Shown one piece after another: positions 1-10,188 of a stretch of 64,000 nt of DNA (positions are counted from its first letter, which is position 1; each line of letters starts with the position of its first letter). The DNA is from Candidatus Pseudobutyricicoccus lothianensis (GTDB lineage Bacteria; Bacillota; Clostridia; Oscillospirales; Butyricicoccaceae), in contig CAJFRA010000003.1 in assembly GCA_904419295.1 (NCBI GenBank), positions 1 to 64,000 of the forward strand, written 5' to 3'. The notes below the pieces were generated by a model that was given only the letters and a program-made list of their open reading frames with translations, did not search any database and was not told where the DNA came from. A program made the position numbers and the translations under genes.

Positions 1-200
1 CTGCCGTGTATTTTTGATTCCTTTTCTCTCTTGGCATAGTTTAACACCCCACTTGTTATTCAGTATACCATACTGTCTAACAAATGGGGTGCTGTTCAAG
101 CACATGGCCGGGTCTTTTTATCATAGGGGATAGAAGGGGCGCAAGCCCTGCCGAAGCCCAGCGGCAAAACCAGGGCAAATGTGCTTCGCCTCAGCCAAGG

Positions 201-1538
201 TTATGCGTTGGCGTATCCTTTCAGCAGGCGGACATAGAAATCGACGTTGTCCATCAGGATATCACAGGCGATGTGCTCGTTGACCTGATGGGCGCCGCCC
301 CAGCGGGAATCGGACTTCAGGCCGGTGAAGCGGTACACGCTGTGGGAGGGGCTCAGGCTGCAATAATAGCGGGAATCCGTGCCGCCCAGCAGCATGGCGG
401 GGATGAAGGTGATGCCGGGGTACTTCTCTTCCATGATGGATTTCATCAGGCGGTAGCCCGGGGTGTCGATGGAGGAGACTTCCGGCGGGTTGTGGCCCTT
501 GACCAGGCGCACTTTCACGCCTTCGGGCACGATGCTCTCCAGATGCTTTTGCAGCTCTTCCACTGTGTCGCCCGGCAGCAGGCGGCTGTTGGTGATCAGG
601 GTGGCGCGCTCCGGCAGGATGTTGGCCTGGTCGCTGCCTTTGCACATGGTGACAGCCGTGGTGGTGCGGGTCATGGCGTTGAGCTGTTTATTGGCTGCGC
701 AGAGGGGCTTCAGCTTTTCCCAGTTGGCTTCCGGGTCTTGGAACAGTTGGCCCAGTTCGCCCGGGGTGAAGGGGGCCATGGCCTTCATCTGCTGGATGAC
801 CGGGGCCGTCAGCTTCTGGGGCAGGGGATTCTGCTCGATGAGCCAGGCGGTATGGCCGATGACGCCCAGGGCCGAATGCTCGGGAGGCTGGGCCGAATGG
901 CCGCCCGGGTCTTCCATGGAAAACTCAAAGTCGGCGTATCCTTTTTCGCAGGGGTAGATCTCTGCCACCCATTTGCCGTCTCTTTGCGAGACGCCGCCGC
1001 ACTCATCCACGGCCATGCCCAGGGTGACGCCCCGCTTTTTCAGCTCTTCCGACAGGATGCCAGCGGCAGCTTCCGGGCCGCCCATGATCTCTTCGTTGTA
1101 GCCAAAGGCCAGATAAATGTCATAATCGGGCACGAAACCATCGGCGATCAACAGCTCCAGGGCATCCAGATAGGCTTGGATGTTGCACTTGGAATCGGTG
1201 GAGCCGCGGCCCCACAGGCAGCCGTCGGCCACCACGCCTTCATAGGGCGGGTACTTCCACATGGAGTGGTCGCCTTCGGGCACCACGTCCTGATGGGCGG
1301 TCAGCAACAGAGGCTCTTTGCCAGATTTGCCGGTGCCCTTCCAATGGTACAGCAGGCCCACCCGGCCGATGACCTCTTTTTCAAAGGTCTTATGTACCAA
1401 GGGGTATGTTTCTTCCAGGTACTTGTGCAGGCGCAGGAAGGCGTCTTTGTCGATCTTGTCCGGATCCACACTGGAGACGGTGGGGATCTGTACCATGCCT
1501 TGCAAGTGTTTTACGAAAAGTTCATTGTCGTATTGCAT
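201..1538 (-). CDS. M20 family metallopeptidase (ArgE/DapE/PM20D1-like)
   Basis: Translation contains LLLTAHQDVVPEG, WGRGSTDSK, GYNEEIMGG typical of M20; ATG at 1538 preceded by GAGGG; ORF track starts at 1562. Confidence 0.9.
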   Translation of the reverse strand: MQYDNELFVKHLQGMVQIPTVSSVDPDKIDKDAFLRLHKYLEETYPLVHKTFEKEVIGRVGLLYHWKGTGKSGKEPLLLTAHQDVVPEGDHSMWKYPPYEGVVADGCLWGRGSTDSKCNIQAYLDALELLIADGFVPDYDIYLAFGYNEEIMGGPEAAAGILSEELKKRGVTLGMAVDECGGVSQRDGKWVAEIYPCEKGYADFEFSMEDPGGHSAQPPEHSALGVIGHTAWLIEQNPLPQKLTAPVIQQMKAMAPFTPGELGQLFQDPEANWEKLKPLCAANKQLNAMTRTTTAVTMCKGSDQANILPERATLITNSRLLPGDTVEELQKHLESIVPEGVKVRLVKGHNPPEVSSIDTPGYRLMKSIMEEKYPGITFIPAMLLGGTDSRYYCSLSPSHSVYRFTGLKSDSRWGGAHQVNEHIACDILMDNVDFYVRLLKGYANA

Positions 1539-1842
1539 GACGGCTACCCTCTTTCTTTGCATCGGTTTTTACCTGCCGCTCTGCCGGACTGGTTCAGGGT
1601 ATCCAAGAACCCGGCGGCGGAAGGCCGTTTTGTTGTTGGTTCTGACCACTCCCATACTAGCACATTTTCCGCAAGTGTGCAATCTTTTTGGCAGAAAAAG
1701 ATTAGCTCATACTAACCGGGCGGATGTGCAAATTTTCGGGCCCATTTTGCCAAATTTGCATTGTCAGCCGCCGGCATTTAGGGTATCATGGAAACGGCGC
1801 TGTGCGCCGGAGCAACAGAGAAGACCGTTGGGGGAATGAGAA

Positions 1843-2604
1843 ATGGATTTTAATTTGCAGACGCTGCTCATCGTGTGCCCGCTGGTGTTTTTATCGGGCT
1901 TTGTGGATTCGGTGGCCGGCGGGGGAGGGCTGATCTCCATCCCTGCTTATGTGTTCGCCGGGCTGCCGGTGATCAATGCCTACGGCACCAACAAATTTTC
2001 GGCGGCCCTGGGCACCTGCATCTCTTCGTTCAAGTATTTCAAAAGCGGGCATGTCCACGTGAAAACGGCGCTGGCCAGCGGCGCCGGCGCGCTGATCGGC
2101 GCATGGCTGGGCTCCCAGCTGGCCATGGTGATGGAAGAGCGGGTGCTGCGCTACTGCCTGATGGTGGTGCTGCCTGTGGCCGGCATCTTTATTTTGTGCA
2201 ACCGGAAGTTCGGCGAAAACGACGACGAGCACGACCAGGTCAAAGCACTGTATCCCAAGGCTTTTGTCATCGGCCTGTTCCTGGGGGCCTACGATGGGTT
2301 CTTCGGCCCGGGCACCGGTACGTTCCTCATCATCTTGTTCTGCCTGGTGCTGCGGCTGCCGCTGATCACCTCGTCGGGCAATGCCAAAGTGACCAACCTG
2401 GCCTCCAACATCGCGTCGGCCGTGGCCTATGTGCTGGGGGGCAAAGTGCTGTTTTGGCTGGGCATCCCCGCCGCCTGCTGCACCATTGCCGGCAACTATT
2501 TGGGGGCCCACCTGGCCATTAAAAACGGCGCGAAGATCATAAAACCCATCATCGTGGTGGTGATCGTGCTGCTGATGATCAAGATCATCACCGAGATGTT
2601 TTAA
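1843..2604 (+). CDS. TSUP family (TauE/SafE) membrane permease
   Basis: GFVDSVAGGGGLISIPAYVFAGLP and GAYDGFFGPGTGTFLI motifs, multiple TM segments. Confidence 0.92.
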   Translation: MDFNLQTLLIVCPLVFLSGFVDSVAGGGGLISIPAYVFAGLPVINAYGTNKFSAALGTCISSFKYFKSGHVHVKTALASGAGALIGAWLGSQLAMVMEERVLRYCLMVVLPVAGIFILCNRKFGENDDEHDQVKALYPKAFVIGLFLGAYDGFFGPGTGTFLIILFCLVLRLPLITSSGNAKVTNLASNIASAVAYVLGGKVLFWLGIPAACCTIAGNYLGAHLAIKNGAKIIKPIIVVVIVLLMIKIITEMF

Positions 2605-2621
2605 CGGCAAGAGGGAAAACG

Positions 2622-3155
2622 ATGGAAAATATCGAATACCGGCAGCTGACGGCGGCGGACTTTGCCGCCGGTGCTTTGGACGGTTTCGTCCGTACACAAC
2701 AAGTCCACTGGTGCTGGCGCTGGCGGCAGGGCCGCCTCGTGCTGGAAGAGCATCCTTTTGTAGACGACTGGAAGGAAGAGCAGCGGCGCTTGGTAGAAAG
2801 GCTGGGGCGGGAAGCAGCCGGGCGCGGCTGGGCCTACGGCGCTTTTTGCCAGGGGGAGCTGGCGGGGTTTGCCTTGCTGGACTGCCGGCCCAGAGGCAGC
2901 AGCGGGCAATACCGGGAGCTGCATATGCTCCATGTCTCCCAGCCTTACCGGCGCTTTGGCATAGGCAGCCGGCTGTTCTGCATGGCATGCCAAGGGGCAA
3001 GGCAGGCCGGGGGAGAAAAGCTCTATCTATCCGCCCATTCTGCCCGGGAAACGCAGGCATTTTACCGGCGTTTGGGCTGCGTGGAAGCCCAGGAGCCCCA
3101 ACCGGATCTGGTGGCAGAAGAGCCCTTTGACATTCAAATGGAATATGTGCTGTAA
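2622..3155 (+). CDS. GNAT family N-acetyltransferase
   Basis: LHVSQPYRRFGIGSRLF acetyl-CoA binding motif, ARETQAFYRRLGC. Confidence 0.88.
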   Translation: MENIEYRQLTAADFAAGALDGFVRTQQVHWCWRWRQGRLVLEEHPFVDDWKEEQRRLVERLGREAAGRGWAYGAFCQGELAGFALLDCRPRGSSGQYRELHMLHVSQPYRRFGIGSRLFCMACQGARQAGGEKLYLSAHSARETQAFYRRLGCVEAQEPQPDLVAEEPFDIQMEYVL

Positions 3156-3159
3156 AAAG

Positions 3160-3195
3160 AGCCCCCGCCAGCGTGTGCAAGCTGGCGGGGGCTTA
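3160..3195 (+). terminator. GC-rich stem-loop after the GNAT gene
   Basis: AGCCCCCGCCAGC-GTGTGCAA-GCTGGCGGGGGCTT. Confidence 0.7.
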
Positions 3196-3234
3196 TGGCA
3201 GCCGGGGATAGGGCAGGCAAGCGCCCTTGCCCGG

Positions 3235-3510
3235 TCATGCCAAGGAGACCGGTTCCACATGGCGGTTGTTTTTATCGCCCTGGGCATAATAGAGCTGGAA
3301 CATGTTGGGCTCAAAGGGCAGGCTCCGGGCGGCGGATACCGCTTCTTCTTGCGACATTTCAGGCAGCATCACCGAAATGCCGCAGCTTTGGGAGACTTCC
3401 CGCAGGGTGGGGATGACCGTGATGGCATACTTTTCCCGCAGGATCTTTTGAGCGGTCATGGCGTAATGGGTGTTCTCAAAGGAGATCACATAAAAATCCG
3501 TGCGTTCCAT
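3235..3510 (-). CDS. DUF3343-type small protein
   Basis: 91 aa, FYVISFENTHYAMTAQKILRE; abuts the YedF-like gene. Confidence 0.75.
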   Translation of the reverse strand: MERTDFYVISFENTHYAMTAQKILREKYAITVIPTLREVSQSCGISVMLPEMSQEEAVSAARSLPFEPNMFQLYYAQGDKNNRHVEPVSLA

Positions 3511-4091
3511 CAGATCTTCATCATCTTGCCGCAGGCCGTCACAGCCTCCAGGATCTCATACATGTTGCTGACCGTGCCGCACAGAGCCTTGTCGCTCAGG
3601 TCATAGTAGTTCAGGCAGGTGCCGCAGACCACGACCCGGGTGCCTTTTTCCATCAGGGCTTTCAGGCTGTCCACGATCTGGCCGGGCTGGCACACCAGCT
3701 CCACGCCCTCGTTCATAAAGGCCACCACCGAGGGCGGGGTGTCCATCTGGGTCAGGGTGTAGAAATACATCTGGATCAGGTTGTGGCCCAGCTCGTTCTC
3801 TGCCGAGCCGATCCGGTTTTCCGTGCAGAACACCGCCCAGGAAGTGTCTTCATAGGCAGGGGCTTTCTGCAGGTCGGCATTGGGGTCTTTTTCCAAGGTG
3901 ACGGTGTAGATGCCGTCTTTTTCCTCATGGGAGCAGGTGTAGCCAACGCTGGCGGCAAAACGGGTCAGGTTTTGCACGGCAGTGGTGTTGTCCACCAGGG
4001 TCTGGATGGCCTCCTGGCCACTTTGTACCGCTGCTTTGGTCATCAATACGGGCTTGGGGCAAGCCTGGCCCCGCGCGTCTACGACAAACAT
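3510..4091 (-). CDS. yedF: YedF-like sulfurtransferase-fold protein (selenium-metabolism associated)
   Basis: MFVVDARGQACPKPVLMTKAA (TusA/SirA fold, CPxP) plus DsrE-like C-terminus; ATG at 4091 with GGAGGG RBS. Confidence 0.85.
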   Translation of the reverse strand: MFVVDARGQACPKPVLMTKAAVQSGQEAIQTLVDNTTAVQNLTRFAASVGYTCSHEEKDGIYTVTLEKDPNADLQKAPAYEDTSWAVFCTENRIGSAENELGHNLIQMYFYTLTQMDTPPSVVAFMNEGVELVCQPGQIVDSLKALMEKGTRVVVCGTCLNYYDLSDKALCGTVSNMYEILEAVTACGKMMKI

Positions 4092-4241
4092 CAGGATCCC
4101 TCCGGTTTTATTATAATCAGCAAAATACGGCATTTTTGCCGCCCTTATTATAACAGCCGGCAGAGGGACCGTCAATTCTACAGGGCCGGAGCATCACAAA
4201 AATCAATAAAGGAAAGGGGATCTATCGGGGCAGGCGATGGG

Positions 4242-4589
4242 TCAGCTGCTGAAATCCTCCAACAGCATCTGGAGCTCCTCTTCGGTGCGCAGGCCAATGC
4301 CCCGCTCCAGCATCTGCCGGTCATAGGCAGGCAGGGCCAACGTGTCGAAGTCGGTGACATATTGGGGCCGTTGCTGGTCCAAAGAAGAATAGATGGCGAT
4401 CTTGCCCTGGTATTCTTTCATGATGTAGCGGTAAGGGGGCACCGGTTCCTGCTGCTGGTAGTCGGCGGATTGCACCGGGGATTGGGCTTGGGCGGGCTTG
4501 CCCGGCAGAAAAATGGCGGCCAATGCCAGGCCCAAAGCGGCTAAAATGGCAGCGCTCAGGGCCGCGTAGCGGACTTTGATGGATCGCAT
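4242..4589 (-). CDS. Small secreted/membrane protein with BofC-C-like domain
   Basis: N-terminal signal/TM, then PPYRYIMKEYQGKIAIYSS. Confidence 0.6.
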   Translation of the reverse strand: MRSIKVRYAALSAAILAALGLALAAIFLPGKPAQAQSPVQSADYQQQEPVPPYRYIMKEYQGKIAIYSSLDQQRPQYVTDFDTLALPAYDRQMLERGIGLRTEEELQMLLEDFSS

Positions 4590-5011
4590 GGGGATCCTCC
4601 TTTCTCAGGTTCCTATTGACCATTTTTTCCACAAAAACGGAGGGCTATACAAAAGTCTTGGAATTTTCAGTGGAAAATGACTGTTTTTATGGTATAATAA
4701 CGGGGTAGCCAAGGGCCTGCCCGGAACATTGGGCCCCTTTCCGCCGCCTTGGCGGCGAGAGGCCTGCTGCCGCAAGGAACGGCTGCGAGGCCAGCCTGCA
4801 TTGGCCAGCATGGCTGCCGGGCCGCAAGTAGGCGGCGGCCCGAAACTTGGCCAGATGACGGCGGACGATGCCGCCGGAACATCACTTCGACTGTTTGCCC
4901 AGCAGACGCCAGCTCTGGCGGACGCGCTGCGGCAAAGGGTCCGTGGGGAAAAGCAAGAGAGGATGCGCGCCCTGTGCGCCGCTCATCGACCCTGCGAAAG
5001 GAGAACGAGTT

Positions 5012-7639
5012 TTGAACCATTCAATCAATCAGCCTGAGGACCAGAACCCCAATCCTTCTGGCCGGCGGCGGAAAAAGAAAAAGCGAAAAAAGCGCATGTT
5101 CAACGGCATGCGGCCCGTGCCCTTTGTTTTGCTGTCCATGGTTCTCATCGGTGTGACCACCATGGCGATCTGCGGCATGGCCTTTGCCTGGTATGTGCAT
5201 ACGTACATCAACCCCAATATCGACATCAATTTAGATGATTTCCGGCTGAATTTTACCAGCTTTGTCACCTACATTGACGAAAATGGGCAAGAACAGAATT
5301 TGGCGGAACTCCATGGCAGCGAGAACCGTGTGTGGGTGGATCTGGAGGAGATCTCCCCCGATTTGCAGCATGCCTTTGTCGCCATAGAGGACAACCGGTT
5401 TTATGAACACGGCGGCGTGGATTGGAAGCGCTCCATCGGCGCGGCGCTGAACTATGTGTTCCACTTCCGGGATAATTTCGGCGGCGGTTCCACCATCACC
5501 CAGCAGCTGATCAAGAACCTGACGGGGGACAACGAGACCTCGGTCAAACGAAAAGTGTCAGAGATCATGCGGGCGCTGGAGCTGGACAAAAACTACGAAA
5601 AAGACGAGATCCTGGAGACATATCTGAACACCATTTACCTGGGGCAGAACGCCTATGGGGTCAAAGCGGCAGCCCAGACCTATTTTGGCAAAGAACCCAG
5701 CGAACTGACTTTGGTGGAATGTGCCGCCATTGCGGGCATCACCAAGAACCCCTATCAGTATGACCCGATCCGGTTCCCGGAATACAACAAAGAGCGGCGC
5801 GACCTGGTCCTGGAGCAGATGGAGAAGTATGGCTACATCTCGGAAGAAGAGATGAAAGCCGCCCAGGCAGAAGAACTGCAGCTCAAAGAGGACGACGGCA
5901 CGGAAGAAGAGGAAGAAGTTTGGTCCTACTTCGTGGACGAAGTGTTCAACAGTGTCGTGGAAGACCTGATGGAGGAAAAGGGGTACAGCAAGGAAGTGGC
6001 CCGGCAGATGATCTACACGGGCGGCCTGCGCATCGTAAGCACCTACGACCCCACGGTACAAGCCCAGATGGATGCTGTGTTTGAGGATGAGGCCAACCTG
6101 CCCGGCGTGCTGGGCTCCGATGGCACCATGCCCCAGTGTTCCATGGTCATCATCGACCAGAAAACGGGCGAGATCAAGGCGCTCTATGGGGGACGGGGTG
6201 AAAAAACGGGCAACCTGGTGCTCAACCGGGCAACGCGGACCTACCGGTCTCCGGGCTCCAGCATCAAGCCTGTCAGCGTATATGCCCCTGCGCTGGAATA
6301 CGGATACATTACGCCTACTTCTGTGCTGGATGACGTGCCCAAGGATTTTAACATCAGCAGCAGCGGCTGGCCCAAAAACTCCACCAACGGCAGAGTATGG
6401 CAGGGCCGCATGACGGTACAGAAAGCTGTTGCAGTGTCCAACAACACCATCCCTGTGGATCTGGTGATGCAGATGGGCGCCCAGGTGGCCTTTGATTTTG
6501 CCCACGACAATATGGGCCTTTCCACCCTGGTGGAAGAACGGACGGAGACCAACAAACAGGGCCAGACCCGGGTGGTATCCGACGTGGCCCTGAGCCCCAT
6601 GGCCCTGGGCGGCCTGACAGACGGCGTCTCGGTGGAAGAGATGTGTGCCGCCTATGCCACTTTTGCCAATGGCGGCGTCTACATCGAACCCCACGTGTAC
6701 ACCAAAGTCTATGACAGCCAGGGCAATGTGGTGCTGGACAATGAGCCGGAGACCCATGTGGCCATGTCCCAGAAAACCGCGGATTACATGCTGGACCTGT
6801 TGGTCAACGTGGTCACCGGTTCCCAGGGCACCGGCGCCCGGGCCAAGATCGCCGGCATTGAGACCGCCGGCAAGACGGGCACCACCGATGACGATTACGA
6901 CCGCTGGTTCGCCGGGTTTACCCCCTATTATACCGGCGTGGTCTGGTTTGGGTACGATAGGCCCCAAGTGGTGCGCGGCGTCAGCACAAACCCCGCCCTG
7001 CAGATCTGGAAGAGCGTGATGGAAAAAGTGCATGAACCGCTGCCCAACGCCGATTTTGAGCGGCAGACTGAGATGGTCACCGTGAGCTACTGTATGGACA
7101 GCGGCTTGAAGCCAGGGGCCAACTGCAGTGCAGACCCCCGGGGCTCCCGCATCGCATCGGCCCGGGTCGCCCGGAGCGACGCGCCTACAGAGACGTGCGA
7201 TGTCCATGTGATGTTTGAGATCGATGGTTCCACCGGTATGCTGGCCAACGAATATTGCCCGCTGGACCAGCGGCAGAACGTGGCGCTGTTGAACATCGAC
7301 CGGAACTTGCCGGCCGGTACGCCGGTATCGGATTCCCAGTATGTGATCGGTAGCGGCGCTGCCGGCACCGCTAGCCGGCTGTGTACCGTGCACAACGCAG
7401 AAAACGACGGGAACGCCCCGCCGGAAGAGGAGGATCCGGCCAATCCGGAAGATCCGGGCGGCGGGACGGAAGACCCCGGCGGGACGGAGGACCCGGCGGA
7501 GCCTGGCACTGGGGACGGCCCGGATACGGAAGAGCCATCCCAGGGTGAACCGCCGGAGAGCGGCACCGACCCGCCCGATGGCACGACGGCCAACGGGGGG
7601 GACGGACAAAGCGGCAATGACCCCCAATCCACCGGTTGA
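5012..7639 (+). CDS. Class A penicillin-binding protein 1A (transglycosylase/transpeptidase)
   Basis: EDNRFYEHGGVDWKRSIGAA, GGSTITQQLIKNL, RSPGSSIKPVSVY, GKTGTTDD; TTG start at 5012 with AAAGGAG RBS, in frame with ORF 4868..7639; Pro/Gly/Glu-rich tail. Confidence 0.95.
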   Translation: MNHSINQPEDQNPNPSGRRRKKKKRKKRMFNGMRPVPFVLLSMVLIGVTTMAICGMAFAWYVHTYINPNIDINLDDFRLNFTSFVTYIDENGQEQNLAELHGSENRVWVDLEEISPDLQHAFVAIEDNRFYEHGGVDWKRSIGAALNYVFHFRDNFGGGSTITQQLIKNLTGDNETSVKRKVSEIMRALELDKNYEKDEILETYLNTIYLGQNAYGVKAAAQTYFGKEPSELTLVECAAIAGITKNPYQYDPIRFPEYNKERRDLVLEQMEKYGYISEEEMKAAQAEELQLKEDDGTEEEEEVWSYFVDEVFNSVVEDLMEEKGYSKEVARQMIYTGGLRIVSTYDPTVQAQMDAVFEDEANLPGVLGSDGTMPQCSMVIIDQKTGEIKALYGGRGEKTGNLVLNRATRTYRSPGSSIKPVSVYAPALEYGYITPTSVLDDVPKDFNISSSGWPKNSTNGRVWQGRMTVQKAVAVSNNTIPVDLVMQMGAQVAFDFAHDNMGLSTLVEERTETNKQGQTRVVSDVALSPMALGGLTDGVSVEEMCAAYATFANGGVYIEPHVYTKVYDSQGNVVLDNEPETHVAMSQKTADYMLDLLVNVVTGSQGTGARAKIAGIETAGKTGTTDDDYDRWFAGFTPYYTGVVWFGYDRPQVVRGVSTNPALQIWKSVMEKVHEPLPNADFERQTEMVTVSYCMDSGLKPGANCSADPRGSRIASARVARSDAPTETCDVHVMFEIDGSTGMLANEYCPLDQRQNVALLNIDRNLPAGTPVSDSQYVIGSGAAGTASRLCTVHNAENDGNAPPEEEDPANPEDPGGGTEDPGGTEDPAEPGTGDGPDTEEPSQGEPPESGTDPPDGTTANGGDGQSGNDPQSTG

Positions 7640-7642
7640 CGG

Positions 7643-7681
7643 TTGAAAAAAGGAGTGTGATCTTTTCACACTCCTTTTTTG
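7643..7681 (+). terminator. Rho-independent terminator
   Basis: AAAAAAGGAGTGTGATCTTTTCACACTCCTTTTTTG. Confidence 0.93.
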
Positions 7682-7781
7682 TGTTTTTCAGAGGACTGGC
7701 CCTGCCGGTGCAGGTCTCAGGGCGGCAACTGCCGCGGGCTTTTCGCAGGCGGCCGCCAGCAGCGGGCCAACAGAGCGCGGC

Positions 7782-8633
7782 TTAGGGGCCGTAGACCGTC
7801 AGACAGTCTGTGGAATAGCTGGCCAGCCAGGTGTCCAGGGCCTGCAAAAGCCCGAATGCCTGGGGATAGCCCTGCCGGCGGGCATCCCCTTGCAAAAGCC
7901 TCCATTCCTCCAGGGGAATGGTGTTGGGCCCATAAAATTGGAAATCCGGCCAGCGGGCGGCACACAGGGCAGTTAAGCCGGTGGAGGCAAACGCCTCCCA
8001 GGTGATGTAGCGGAAATGAGGCTGCCAATAGACCCCCTTGTCCGGGCCGGGCACGAACTCGTAGACGCAGTGGTCGGGCAGCTGATCCGGCAGGAGCAGG
8101 GGAGGGGGCGCCGTTGGCCGGTCTGTCCGGGCAATGGCCTGCTCCAAACAGGGGCGGATCTGAGCCAAAGTCCGGGCGATGGGCGGGGCCAAGCGGCCGT
8201 CTCGGGCCATGACTTCCAGTTCTGCGGCCGTGGCCCAACAGGCGTCCACCGTCTCGCCTGGCTGCAGCGACAGGGAGGACAAAGGAGCATCCCGCCGCAG
8301 CAGATACACATCCATCCGCATCGGCTCCCGCAGCTGGGTGGAAAGGAAGTGCAGTTCACCGGGAGAGGCTTGAATGCCCGTTTCTTCCCCCAGCTCCCGC
8401 AGAGCGCCCTGCAGGCTGGTCTCGCCGGCCACCACAGCGCCGCCGGAATTTTCCCAGCAGCCCGGCGAAGCCTCTTTTTCCGGGCTGCGCAGCGTCAGCA
8501 AAAAATCCCCCAGGGAATTGACCACCCAGACCGATACGGCTTGAAACCAGGCGCCGGGGGGAAGGGGCTGGCCGCGCATATGACGCTGTTGGAGCGGCCG
8601 GCCGGCTCCATCGTATAGATCCCAATATTCCAT
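7782..8633 (-). CDS. NUDIX hydrolase
   Basis: Nudix-box-like GGAVVAGETSLQGALRELGEETG; ATG at 8633 with AGGAGG RBS. Confidence 0.88.
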   Translation of the reverse strand: MEYWDLYDGAGRPLQQRHMRGQPLPPGAWFQAVSVWVVNSLGDFLLTLRSPEKEASPGCWENSGGAVVAGETSLQGALRELGEETGIQASPGELHFLSTQLREPMRMDVYLLRRDAPLSSLSLQPGETVDACWATAAELEVMARDGRLAPPIARTLAQIRPCLEQAIARTDRPTAPPPLLLPDQLPDHCVYEFVPGPDKGVYWQPHFRYITWEAFASTGLTALCAARWPDFQFYGPNTIPLEEWRLLQGDARRQGYPQAFGLLQALDTWLASYSTDCLTVYGP

Positions 8634-8765
8634 GGGCAGCCTCCTTTTTGTGCGGCCGGTCTGGCAGACCATTCCGGCCGGATTTTCTCTTATTATAGCA
8701 CACAGTGGGCCATCTGCCCACAAGCGGCATGGGTCCTCTGCCGCCAGCCCAATGGGCGGGGCAGC

Positions 8766-8803
8766 AAAAAGCCGTGGGCTCGAGACGGGTCCACGGCTTT
8801 TGA
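8766..8803 (-). terminator. Stem-loop terminator downstream of the aminotransferase
   Basis: AAAAAGCCGTGG...CCACGGCTTTT. Confidence 0.75.
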
Positions 8804-8846
8804 CAACGCAATAAAATGTTCGCCTTTTGCAGGGCAACGGGATAGT

Positions 8847-9992
8847 TTACTTCGCCATCTCCTCCAGATAGATGCCCACAGCCTTGCCATAGGGCACCGG
8901 ATGGCCGCACTGGTTCAGCGCCCGTTCGATGACGCCCAGCACAGCGACTTCATCGTTGATATCGATGTTGCCCATGTGGCCCAGGCGGAACATCTTGCCC
9001 GCATAAGCAGCCAGGCCGCCGGCCACCACGATGCCTTCCTCCAGCAGCGTGGCGCGGAACTTGGCGTCGTCCACACCTGCCGGATAGATCAGGTTGGAAA
9101 GGGTGACTGCCCGGCAGCCCTCTTGGGCCAGCAGGGTAAAGCCCATGGATTCCAGCGCCTTCTGCATGGCGCGGGCGTTCTTCAGGTGACGCTCATAACG
9201 GGCCTTCAGCCCTTCTTCTTTGACCAGCCGCACCGATTCTTTCATGGCCCACACCAGGTTGATGGCCGGGGTGGCGAAATATTTGGAGGGGTCATCCATG
9301 ATGGGCACCCATTTGTCGAAATCGCAGTAGTATTCGGGGATCACGCCCAGGGAAGCCCGGCGGGCCATGGCTTTTTGGTTGGCCCAAAGCAGCAGCAGGC
9401 CGGGGCACACGCCAAAGGCCTTCTGGGAGGCGGTGAACAAAACATCGATGTTCATTTCCTGCAGGTTTTCATATTCGCCCGCTGTGGCGGCCACGCCGTC
9501 TACGATGTAGATGGTCTCCGGGAACTTCTTCATCACCTCGCCAATGGCCTTTATATCCGCTACGGCGCCGGTGGCTGTATCCACATGGGTCACGGTGATG
9601 GCGGCGTATTTTTTCTCACTCAGTTTTGCCTCGATCTCGGCAGGGGAGACCACTTGGCCCCATTCGGCGCTGAGCACATCGGCATGGAGGCCCTTGTGCT
9701 GGCAGATGTCAATGAAGCGGTCGCCAAAGAAACCGTTGCTGACGATCAGCACATCGTCGCCCCGCTTGGTCATGTTGGAAATGGCCATCTCCATCGCCAG
9801 GGTGCCGGTGCCGGCTACCACAAAAGTCTTGCCGTTGCAGCCGAACAGCTCGCCCAAGTCGTCGATGACGCTTTTATAGTCTTTGACAAAACGGGGGTCG
9901 CCAAAGGCCTGGATCTCGCGGCCCATTTCGTTTTGGATGGAACGGACCACCGGCGTGGGTCCGGGGATCATTACCATTGTCTTCTCTTTCAT
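8847..9992 (-). CDS. Class V aminotransferase (alanine-glyoxylate aminotransferase-like)
   Basis: MIPGPTPV start; SQKAFGVCPG PLP-lysine region; FRLGHMGNI near C-terminus. Confidence 0.93.
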   Translation of the reverse strand: MKEKTMVMIPGPTPVVRSIQNEMGREIQAFGDPRFVKDYKSVIDDLGELFGCNGKTFVVAGTGTLAMEMAISNMTKRGDDVLIVSNGFFGDRFIDICQHKGLHADVLSAEWGQVVSPAEIEAKLSEKKYAAITVTHVDTATGAVADIKAIGEVMKKFPETIYIVDGVAATAGEYENLQEMNIDVLFTASQKAFGVCPGLLLLWANQKAMARRASLGVIPEYYCDFDKWVPIMDDPSKYFATPAINLVWAMKESVRLVKEEGLKARYERHLKNARAMQKALESMGFTLLAQEGCRAVTLSNLIYPAGVDDAKFRATLLEEGIVVAGGLAAYAGKMFRLGHMGNIDINDEVAVLGVIERALNQCGHPVPYGKAVGIYLEEMAK

Positions 9993-10024
9993 TGCAGAGC
10001 ACTCCTTTTTGATGCAATTTCACA

Positions 10025-10045
10025 GAATGAAATATTATTTCGTTC
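10025..10045. promoter_or_regulatory. Inverted repeat between aminotransferase and IclR genes (candidate operator)
   Basis: GAATGAAAT-ATT-ATTTCGTTC, 8/9 arm complementarity. Confidence 0.5.
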
Positions 10046-10188
10046 ACAAAATAATTGTACCATCGCCGCCTGGCAAAGTCAAACCGGGGGACGGGGGAAA
10101 GGTGACGAAAATTGGTTGAGTTTTCCGTGCAAATGGTCTATAATTTCAAGGAGTAAAATACCAGACCACAAAAGGGGAGGGGAAGCCC

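Noticed and set aside
84-1715. 543-aa plus-strand ORF opposite the M20 peptidase
   Set aside because: Minus-strand product has strong family motifs; the antisense ORF has none.
4729-5037. 102-aa and 88-aa ORFs in the PBP1A leader
   Set aside because: No clear RBS or family motif; composition looks non-coding, and overlapping frames are open because of GC content.
5558-7669. 703-aa minus-strand ORF opposite PBP1A
   Set aside because: Antisense shadow; PBP1A motifs are unambiguous.
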